Shown here piece after piece: positions 52,701-61,426 of a stretch of DNA of 64,000 nt. The stretch is from Arctopsyche grandis. Its lineage: Eukaryota; Arthropoda; Insecta; Trichoptera; Hydropsychidae. The notes under the pieces are model-generated. The model did not search any database and had not been told where the DNA came from. It worked only from the letters and a program-made list of their open reading frames with translations. The stretch spans positions 14,445,001-14,509,000 of the forward strand of contig NC_135357.1 in the NCBI RefSeq assembly GCF_051622035.1, given 5' to 3'. Position 1 is the stretch's first letter; every line of letters begins with the position of its first letter. The translations under genes were made by a program, and so were the position numbers.

Positions 52701-54816
52701 ATCCTGCATATTGTGGAGCTGAGTATTCTGTAATGTGTGAACTTCTTCAGCTTTCAGAACATTATCATCCAACTGTTAGACTGTTTGCTGGAAAAATAAT
52801 GAATCGTAAGCGTATTTTTTAACCCCTTTAAAATAAATGTTAGAAAATTTAATATGTAAATTTCAAATAAATCTTTTTTGTTACAGGTGCATTTATTCAA
52901 TATAATGGCGACCCTCTCATAGATTTTTCTATTGCTAGATTCCTTGACCGTTTCGCATTCAAGAATCCTAAAAAGGACGTTGTTAGTACAACAGATACGG
53001 CTGATGGTGTACAAAAAATTAAAACCATAAAAGGTTCTCATCCTAAATTCGCACAAAGAAAAAATTATTTAGCTGGTGGCCTCAGAAGTTTGGCTGTAAA
53101 TTCAGCAGCCTATTTAAATGAAAATTCTGAGCATATTCCTGTTGATGAAAAATTTCTTTATGAGTGAGTATAAGAAAAATTTTATTTTTCACCATTCATT
53201 TGAGATTAAGCTTTTTTTAAACATTAATTATTTTCAAGTTATCTTCAATTGCGAAAACCAACTGAAGACGATTCTGAAGCTGAATCTGATGCAGATTCTG
53301 TCAATAGTGATGATTTTGATCAGTACCTTGATGGACTAACGGGAAAAAAGAAAGATAAAGATGGTATAATATATACATTATTATTCACTATATATTGTAA
53401 AATTTGTTTGAAATCATTTGGTTTTATTCGTCTTAGATTCTGATGACTCTCAAAATGAAAATGAAGGTGAATTGGATTACATGAAAGAAATGTTAGATTA
53501 CTCTAAAATCAAAGGTGATGAATCAAAGAGGCGGAAAAATAAAGAAGTAGAAAGCGAAGATGAAGATGAAGATGAACCAGCTGGTGAAATAGATGCAGAT
53601 TGGAGTGTATCCGAAGATGATAGTGATGGTCTTGATGATGCTGGAGACGAAGATGAAAATGGCCCATTAAGTGATGCTGGTATGTAAAATTAACTTTATC
53701 GCCATATATAACATAAAGTATTACCTCACTTATACGACGCCACCCTATTTTATAAGACAAATTTATTATACAGAGCGGTAGGTATTTGCGTGCTTTTATC
53801 CACATCATCATAAGAATTTGAAAAATCTTCATACTCAATTTCCGATTTTTCTTAATTGCATATCAGTATTTTGTATAAATAATAAGCTTTAGGTTCAATG
53901 CAGCATCATTATAAAATCTTCTTGAAGACTTGAAGTGGCACTTGCAATTTTATTCATACTCAATGTTAATGACAACAATTTTTGAACGCGATTTTGAGAC
54001 TCCCATCGATTATAAGATATACCTCAAATTAATATAAACCATAAAATTAAAAAAAAAATGCGTCTTATGATTGATTTACAAAATATGTTATATAATAATA
54101 TATCTCTTTTTGGAATAATATATTTCTGATGATGATTTGTAGATAATGATTCTGATCTTGGATTCTCTGATGATGGCATGAATAAAAAGGCAACTAAAAG
54201 CAAAAAAGGAAAAGAAGTTGATTCAGGTAAGATGAATACGAAACTATTTATAAAAACACGTTTTCGTGTTCATTTTTTCATCGTGATTATTTTTTTATGT
54301 AGAAAATGAATCTGATCTTGATTTCTCTGATGATGAAGATGGTAATACATTTGACGTGCCTGATGTATCTGGAATGAAAAAGAAAGGCAAAAAGGGAGGT
54401 AACGTATCGTTTTAATTTATTTTTCTGCCTTCAATTTGAATTAAATGTAACTATATGAAGTTAAATCTTAACAAACTCGTTTGATTGTAGGGATTGAATC
54501 TATGTTTGCATCTGCTGAAGAATTTGCGACTCTTTTAGAAGAAACTGGTACAGTTAAAGGCCAGGGTACAAGTCACGCTTTAGCAAACACTGACAATGCA
54601 CATATGAAGCAATTGAACTGGGAAACAAAGAGGGACAGATGGGTCAAAGGTTTCAACAAAAAAGTTAATACAAACAGTAGTAAAAAGTTTGATAAAAACT
54701 CTGGCAGTAATGTCTATAAAGGGAATAAAAATTTTGGAAAAAACGGCAGTCAGGCTGGCCAAAAGAGGAAGTTCTCTCAAAATGATAAAATGCAAGCTAA
54801 AAGATCTAGACGTTAA
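49787..54816 (+). CDS. CEBPZ: CCAAT/enhancer-binding protein zeta, Noc1/Mak21 family (19 exons, 1,083 aa)
   Basis: Nucleolar factor that partners Noc2 in 60S pre-ribosome maturation. Exons: 49787-49939, 50018-50126, 50204-50304, 50377-50464, 50556-50729, 50813-50922, 50992-51137, 51216-51351, 51420-51625, 51710-51971, 52046-52271, 52343-52596, 52670-52805, 52887-53163, 53239-53363, 53437-53679, 54143-54226, 54303-54398, 54491-54816, totalling 3,252 nt in phase. Matches to the family run throughout: SDQKWARSLLSKGAMADRVA near the N-terminus, NKLGDPSQKVASK, SPKAQYYGVCFLNQF, then the CBF/Mak21 domain (ALYKKLADPE, NLVYRSIKADKCQSRVLAFL, EYNPLNRNPAYCGAE, YIP-type QYNGDPLIDFSIARFLDRF), an acidic C-terminal region in exons 15-18, and FASAEEFATLLEETG plus a basic tail. 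The acceptor of exon 12 is uncertain: one three bases further on is equally in phase, and an earlier AG would leave a 34-nt intron. Confidence 0.95.
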
Positions 54817-54862
54817 TGACATTTGAATCCACGAAAACTTAATATTATAAATATTTTTATAA

Positions 54863-54868
54863 AATAAA
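54863..54868 (+). terminator. Polyadenylation signal of CEBPZ
   Basis: AATAAA lies 47 nt downstream of the CEBPZ stop codon, which would give a short 3' UTR ending near 54890. Confidence 0.5.
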
Positions 54869-55097
54869 TATTTTAAAAAAATTGTTCACTGATTATTTTT
54901 TATATCTCTTGTGCACATTTTCCTATTACGTATAAGTATTGTATGAAAAACCTTTTTTTTGGAAATGCATATATGTTCAGCCATATTATTTTTGCAGCTT
55001 CAGTATTGAGTAGTAGCTATTTTTACATACCTCTTTTTTGTGGTTTTGTCACACTGATTTGTATAATCTGAGACAGCAAGTCGATTTTAAATTGAAT

Positions 55098-55212
55098 CAA
55101 GTGAACTGGTTACGTCCCAAATGAGAATCGCTACCAAGATAACTGTCGCTACGAAAATCGCTCGCGCGGATCTCCTATTGCACAGAAAAATTTCCGTACA
55201 GAAAACTAAAAA
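55098..55212. mobile_element. Single degenerate arm of the palindromic MITE
   Basis: GGTTACGTCCCAAATGAGAA and TCGCTACCAAGATAACTGTC then GCTACGAAAATCGC correspond to the arm of the element at 28352-29052. The opposite arm is absent here. Confidence 0.6.
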
Positions 55213-56092
55213 AAAAATTGTATAATTCTTCTCGGGTTGAAGAGATACAAGACTGGAGAGAACTTTAAAAAAAATGTAATTCATGAGAAATCTCAAGTAA
55301 ACACTAAATCCTGTTTTACGTACAAACGATCGCGAACCAACAAAAATCATTATCATATTCAAATTCAGTGGGCCAATCTTAGTAAAGATTGATTAGTCTC
55401 CGCTCTGGTAACTCAAAAACGCGATTTTTTTTATTGCTCGGTGTAATTAGCTATCGTTTTTAAAAGAGTAGTAAAGTTTTGTTCATCCTAATCAGCAATG
55501 CATCTGTTGGACGAATTTTTTCTATAATGGAATCCATTTGGAGGAATGAAAGAAATAGAATGCGTTTAAATTTAGTTACGTCCGAACTGGCACAGGGTTA
55601 GGTTTGATATGGATTGCGAAAATTTTTACACATATTTAAAAGACCCAGAACAGAAGTCGCTAGTTAAATAAGCGCAAAATGAAAAAAAATAAAGTTTTGT
55701 AAGACATTATTATTTTATTTTTTAATTCTTCTGTATTTCTAAGATTTTTTTTATATTAACGCCCCCTATCCACAAAAAAAATAATTCTCCAGGTCAGCAT
55801 CGGCACAATCTTGGCAACCCTAAAGACACTTGTTGAAAAGTCTAGTATATGTTGCTACAAAAAATATTGGAAATGCTGCATCCATGTTTTACAAAAGCTT
55901 AGACCACACTAGGTGACGCCATATATTTAGGGTTGCCAGATTTCTTCCAAGTCAAACCGGGACCCTACCATATAACAAAATCAACAATATTCTTAGACCA
56001 CTTTGTTTTTTCCTCTCCCTGAGATTTTGTCCTGCTTGGGCTACCATGTATGTAGCTTCTACGTCATACATTTTTAATTTATATTAAACTAG
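55213..56092. other. Intergenic DNA, nothing recognised
   Basis: No gene or clear repeat is seen; the stretch is likely composed of old, unrecognisable insertions. Confidence 0.45.
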
Positions 56093-56507
56093 CTGAACCC
56101 GGCATGCGTTGCAATGCCACAATAACGCGTGCAATTCCCGTTCCCATTCCACAGACATTCAATTTTATATCTAGGTATAGTTGTTGATATATTTGTTGAC
56201 GTGGGCCATCCGCTGTGTGTTTGTGGTACAGCCCTGAATGGTCAGTACATTCGAGTGCGAGGTAGGCGTGGCGCGATTATTGTCACACTCGCGGCATGAT
56301 GCGTTGAAGGCAGGATATCTTTACTTTCGCGTAGAGTAAAATAGTAACTACCAATATTATTATTATTAAGAGGTTTTTTCCCGTTTTATTTGTCACAGTA
56401 ATCTTCCTGTACATGCATACAACAAATCCTGAAAGTTACATCGTAATCGGTTCAGTGGTTTAGTAGCCTATTCGAGAAACACACATGGACATTCAATTTT
56501 ATATATA
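56093..56507 (+). mobile_element. Retroelement 3' end (RTE/SINE-like)
   Basis: Starts ACTAGCTGAACCCGGCATGC and ends with ATCGGTTCAGTGGTTTAGTA, then CGAGAAACACACATGGACA and a TATATATA tail. This layout is common for 3' parts of insect RTE-type elements and dependent SINEs. No coding part remains. Confidence 0.45.
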
Positions 56508-56515
56508 TGTACATA

Positions 56516-58011
56516 CAGTGGCGGACTGGGACTGAAATCAGTGCATGCCAGGAGTCAAAGGGGGCCCCACCCAGGGTTAAAATAATTTGTCCCCCCCCCC
56601 CCCCAATATAACAAAATTTTCTTCTTTCCATCACGCTAAAAATCAAGGGAAATTTTTTTTTTTTTTCAAAATTGGAAATAAACAAATTTAGGTACAAGAA
56701 AAATGGCAAAAGCAAAATAGATCCATAAATTATATTGTATATTTCGTTTTAACCCTTGTCCTAGGTAAATATAATGCATCATAAAAGAATGCGGCATAAA
56801 AGCGGCTTTTACTTTCGGTAGAAAACAATCAGGGACGTCATTTCAGCTTTTTCTTTGGGGGGCAGGGCAGGCAAAGATTAGTCAAATAGAATTTTTTTTC
56901 AAAAAATCTTTTTTATATCGGAATAAAAATGGAAAATATTCTTTACCTTATTGAGTTATAAAATATGAAAAAAATAAGCTTATTTTTGAAAAAGTAATTA
57001 CAAAAAAATATTATGTAAAAAGAAAAAAAAGCGCCGCAGGCGAAAATTTTTTTCCACAAATCTTTACATAGTCAACATTAATCGACCATCAAACTGATTC
57101 TCCAAGAAACTATCAATTAACTTAATTTCTACCGACTGTCTTGTCACTTTATCTACGTACATATGTACGTAATAACATTAGATAAAGTTTTGTTTTGTTT
57201 TTTTTCAAAGCACATAGCAGCGATTATTTTATTAGTTACCCAAAAGTAACATACATAAGAAATACACGTAGCATTCATAGATCCATAGTATCTCATTAAT
57301 CATTAAATTCATAATATTTTCTAAATTCACACTATTCCTTAATTTAGGCGAGTGCCCCCCTATGGCCCCCCCAAATTACGTCCCTGAAAAAAATGCATAA
57401 TATTTTCAATTAATGTTAATCGAAAATCAGGATTTTGGGGAGGGGGCCCCTATCCTATATTTTTATTTACATGGATGTGTCTAGATTAGGAATAGATTTT
57501 ATATTCGGAAACTGTTTAAAATTGTGTATTTAAATCTTACTATATCATCGAAGTATAATCAAATGTTATTTTGAAAGTATGAAGTAAATTTAAATCGCTG
57601 GTTGATGATGAATCATCCTATCAAAATTGTTTTAAGAAAATTTGTTTATTCCCATTTTTATTTCAGTAGTTAGTTGTTACATAGGTATTGGTATATACAT
57701 AATCTTGAGGTTGGAATAGGCCCGGCAAAAGGGCCCACGCAAATGTTGAAACTTACATTTCAAGCCTAATAAAAAAGTTAACCGATCCTTGGGCTGTTAA
57801 AGCAGGTATTAGTTATTTGTGTATATCGTAAGAAATTTGTTTTGTTGAAATACCCAAACTTTAGGTCCTAAAGTTGCAATATCCTATACATTTTTACACA
57901 CGTGAAATAGTTAAAAAGTTATTTAATTTTACTGAGGGCCCATATTTTCTAACAGATAGTGGGGCCCACATGCCATCGGGCATGTTCGCTTGTATGGCCA
58001 GTCCGCCACTG
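56516..58011. mobile_element. hAT-type transposon, 1,496 bp, with nested insertion
   Basis: The ends CAGTGGCGGACTGGGAC and, reversed from the right, CAGTGGCGGACTGGCCAT are inverted. A perfect 8-bp duplication TGTACATA flanks the element (56508-56515 and 58012-58019). It is therefore a well-defined hAT insertion. The interior has G- and C-runs (GGGGGCCCC) but no readable transposase. A second hAT-like element is inserted at 56830-57386. Confidence 0.85.
56830..57386. mobile_element. Nested hAT-type MITE, 557 bp
   Basis: The left end is CAGGGACGTCATTTCAGC and the right end, reversed, CAGGGACGTAATTTGGGG. The flanks AAAACAAT (56822-56829) and AAAAAAAT (57387-57394) form an 8-bp duplication with one change. 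Confidence 0.7.
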
Positions 58012-58019
58012 TGTACATA

Positions 58020-58829
58020 GGATAAGAAAATAAAATCAACAGAACAGTCAAATATAAACAGGAAGAAAACAATTTGTATATTTTTTATTAGATTAGGTAC
58101 ATACATACATTTGAAATCATACATAGTTTTCAATGCACTGTAGTATACCTTCAACTACATCTATAGAAAGTATATTTCTTTCATCAGTTCATTGAATCTC
58201 CATCATGCCTTGTTATTGAGAAAATATACTCACACATTCGATATAAATGTTTATATTGTTTAACTACCCATTTTTCTACAACTATTTTTCCATTCCAATT
58301 TGGAGATTGTAATTCTTTTTTTTATGTATTTTTTAATGAAACAAATATATATTATTTGTATAATATTATTTGTATCGTTGCTGTTTTTTTTTCAATATCT
58401 AGCTAGCCATTTTGGTACTTTTTCCGAGCTCATCCAGGAAAACACAAAATATTTTTTAATTGTATTGTCTTTTGTTTCATACAATTAAAACAAACAACAA
58501 ATCCGTCAACAAATCCATAAATTTGTTGACGGATTCTGATGCATTTTAGCTGCATCAGAATCCGTCCTCTATTTCGCAGTGCACTGGCGGCAAGCTGCAC
58601 ATTCTAAGAAATATTCTCCTTTGATATTTTAATTACGTTTACGATCACAATAAGCTATAGCGAAAAGCCGTATATAGAAAGGTATAGACGGTGTGGGTGT
58701 ATTTATGTACATTAACTTGCTAATATTCAAATACAAGAAAACTGACAAACCGGAACTGAACCGATATATTATATATATTGTTTTTAGCGAACTAAAACGA
58801 AAAAAATAACGGTTCAGATCCCCTAGTGT
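58020..58829. other. AT-rich DNA with a double hairpin
   Basis: No gene is seen. About 58500-58567 holds two adjacent perfect hairpins: ATCCGTCAACAAAT pairs across a short loop with its complement ending at about 58536, and GATTCTGATGCA pairs with TGCATCAGAATC. They share the ACGGATTC segment and could form alternative cruciforms. Confidence 0.5.
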
Positions 58830-59327
58830 GAGATATCAAGTGACTTACAAGGTGGTTTGTATTAGAAAACGATTTCAAACAAATATCACACTTGTACGGT
58901 GTGGGAATTTAAATGCCTCACAATGTGATATTTATCAAAAAGTTATCACATTCATAAGACTAGTTCTTAGAATGAGATATTATATGTTTCGTGAGTTTTA
59001 TTCGCACAGGGGGTTATTGGCCGGGGGTATGTGTCCGGATATCCACAATGTGATATTTAACAAAAAAATATATTAAACGTGTTTCTCATTAATAAGACTA
59101 TTTCCTAGAATGAGATTTTATATGTTTCGTGAGGGACGATTTTTGGGTGAATGATTTTAAGCAAATGTCACATTTGTGTGATTTTGTCCCAGTATGCAAT
59201 TTTAGATACATGTAACCTGAGGTTTGATTTTTGAGTAAATGATTTTAAACAAATTTCACACTTGTAAGGCTTTTCCCCGTGTGAGATCTTAAATGTATCA
59301 CAAGAGAGGGACGATGACTAAATGATT
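58830..59327 (-). pseudogene. Decayed C2H2 zinc-finger array
   Basis: Downstream of the zinc-finger gene stop codon the minus strand still contains recognisable finger pieces in shifted frames: [20 protein letters not shown] then [17 protein letters not shown], and CDICLKSF. Linkers that should encode HTGEKP are broken, for example by loss of one G in the CACACGGGG run, and inner units lack Cys or His codons. Units of about 130-140 bp repeat around TGAGATATTATATGTTTCGT. The array once extended the neighbouring gene. Confidence 0.7.
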
Positions 59328-60540
59328 TTAAACAAACTTCACATTTGTGTGGATCACAATAAAGGGACGATGACTAAATGATTTTGAACAAATTTCACAC
59401 TTGTAAGGCTTTTCCCCCGTGTGAGATCTTAAATGTATTACAAGATTAGATTTACTACTAAATGATTTAAAAAAAATGTCACATTTGTGTGGTTTTATCC
59501 CAGTATGTAATTTTTTATGTGATTCGAGGTTAGATTTACGATAATATGATTTTAAGCAAATCTCACACTTGTAAGGCTTTTCCCCCGTGTGAGATCTTAA
59601 ATGTATCATAAGAAAATATTTACTACGAAATGATTTTAAACAATTGTCACATATGTATGGCTTTTCTCTACTACGTAAAACAACGTCAGATTCACTGGGC
59701 AATGGCTTTGAACAAATTTCACTACTCTTTGGGTGATTGGTTGGTAGTGAAGGCTCATCGTCCCATATTATATCTTCCAACAAAACTTCTTCAGTCTTGA
59801 TCTTCAAGCAGTCATCTAACCTCAGTTGAGACGTTTCGTTACTTCGAAAACAAGCCTTTCGAAAGCTGATCAACGATTCCAGATTGGTCTTATGGTGCGT
59901 ACGCACCAAGCCAACGAACGTCCCACAGGCCTTATCTTCGTAAGTCAAAACATCTTCGACAAACAAAAGTCGAGGATTACCTGTATGTGATTGTTGATGA
60001 TCTAATTTTAGGTGAATCTCGAAAATTTATTTAAATTGTGCATGTTCTGTTTTAACTTTCAATATTTAATTTTAATTTTAATATAATGATTATAATTTTA
60101 TTTTGATACTTGAATTTAATTTTAATATAATAATAATAGTTTTAATTTTGATATTTAATTTCAATTTTAAAATTTAATTTTTATTTCGATATTTTGTACG
60201 CTACTGCTGGTTAAAAAGTTGGCCCAAAATCGTCGTTGGTTTAGTCCGTAAGCACCATTACACGAAAGACACACTGTCTCCGGCAACCCATCGCCTCTTT
60301 TAACCTGCAGGTGAAAAAGTAGGATTAAGAGAAGAGTTAACCAATTGGGTCCACAATAATTGTAGCCTGTAACCAGCAACTGACATAAATTTGACAGCAA
60401 GTCCGAATGCGTTGCTCCAGACGCTCTGGATGACGATCGCCGAATATGGAGACGGAAGACTCGGCCGGAGCTGGTCCAAGACAAAGCCTGCACTCCATCC
60501 TCTCGTTCCCAAATCGGACCAGCGCCTTTTTTAGTGACAT
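59328..60540 (-). CDS. ZAD/C2H2 zinc-finger protein, probably truncated (3 exons, 285 aa)
   Basis: Insect-type nuclear DNA-binding protein; no target can be named. Exons: 60540-60385, 60304-60256, 59980-59328, totalling 858 nt. The N-terminus carries a zinc-associated domain: MECRLCLG with [20 protein letters not shown], then [12 protein letters not shown], and later [14 protein letters not shown]. In my exon model some 30 residues ([15 protein letters not shown]...) separate the last two parts, more than usual, so the splice at 60256/59980 may be wrong. Fingers: [20 protein letters not shown] (complete), [20 protein letters not shown] (complete), CDIFFKSF (second Cys replaced by Phe), [17 protein letters not shown] (second His lost, frameshift to a stop). 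An alternative start is Met15. The gene may be decaying. Confidence 0.7.
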
Positions 60541-60544
60541 CTAT

Positions 60545-60704
60545 TGTGACGGGATCAGTTTTAGTGTGACTAAAATTGGTCACGAGAAAACTGGTCACAC
60601 CCTAAAACTGGTTCCGAGAAAACTGATCACACCCGAAAATTGGTCACGAAAAAACTGATAATACCCAAAAATTTGACCAATTTTTAATTTTTAATTTAAG
60701 CGTT
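60545..60704. repeat. 32-bp tandem repeats abutting the zinc-finger gene start
   Basis: Units begin at about 60572, 60604 and 60636 with AAAATTGGTCACGAGAAAAC followed by TGGTCACACCC. Similar TGGTCACACCC units occur inside the neighbouring MITE (60713-61008), so this looks like a partial copy of it. It begins within a few bases of the zinc-finger gene start codon and so probably forms its 5' leader. Confidence 0.7.
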
Positions 60705-60712
60705 CTGAAAAT

Positions 60713-61008
60713 GGGTTCGGTGATTACTAGTCAAATGTGAACCGGTCACAGGACAACCGGTCACTCCAGATCGGTCACACGTGATCACCCGTCACACTAC
60801 AACTGGCCACACCCGACAATTAGTCACAAAAAAACTGGTCACACCCAAAAATTCGACCAATTTTTAATTTTTGGGCGTGACCAGTTTTTTCATGACCATT
60901 TTTTGGATGTGACCAGTTTAAGGGTGTGACCAGTTTTAGTGTGACGGGTGATCTCGTGTGACCGGTTGTCCTGTGACTGGTTCACATATGACTAGTAGTC
61001 CGTTTACC
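60713..61008. mobile_element. GGTTCGGTGATTA-family MITE, 296 bp
   Basis: Starts GGGTTCGGTGATTACTAGTC and AAATGTGAACCGGTCAC; the right end mirrors it with GTTCACATATGACTAGTAGT and CCGTTTACC. A perfect 8-bp duplication CTGAAAAT flanks it (60705-60712 and 61009-61016). The interior is a series of TGGTCACACC-type repeats in both orientations. It lies between the divergent zinc-finger and ATRIP genes. Confidence 0.85.
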
Positions 61009-61016
61009 CTGAAAAT

Positions 61017-61426
61017 ATATACCAAACGATCGGAAATGAAATGATGGGCTTGAACGATGATATTGTGGCTCATCTTCCGAAGCGAGAATCTGTTATAAGA
61101 GGCTTATTGAAGCACAAGCAACGTCAAACGTCAAAAACTTGATTTTTCTTAAAAATCATATGATTATTTCCATGTTAAAAACTACCTAGCTGTATGTGAA
61201 TATAATTGACTAAATCAAATAAAGATCTGTTTATATTTCAAATAGATTCTTCAAGTGTATTAAAATTTAAATCCACATTTTAAATATTCATAAGGTGGTA
61301 AAATAATGAAGAAGTGTGTTTGCGAAACCCTTGTTACGCGGGCTTTCAAATAGTCAGTGTGACATCTGTCAGTTGACAGCGGGTGTGGCTTTTTTGACTC
61401 TCAAACTGTCGGGCCAAAGGCTCGGG
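61017..61426 (+). promoter_or_regulatory. Upstream region of the ATRIP-like gene
   Basis: This 410-bp stretch between the MITE and the start codon must hold the promoter and leader of the ATRIP-like gene. The last 110 bp are GC-richer. No specific motif was recognised. The frame is open upstream from an earlier in-frame ATG at 61316, so a longer N-terminus is possible. Confidence 0.35.
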
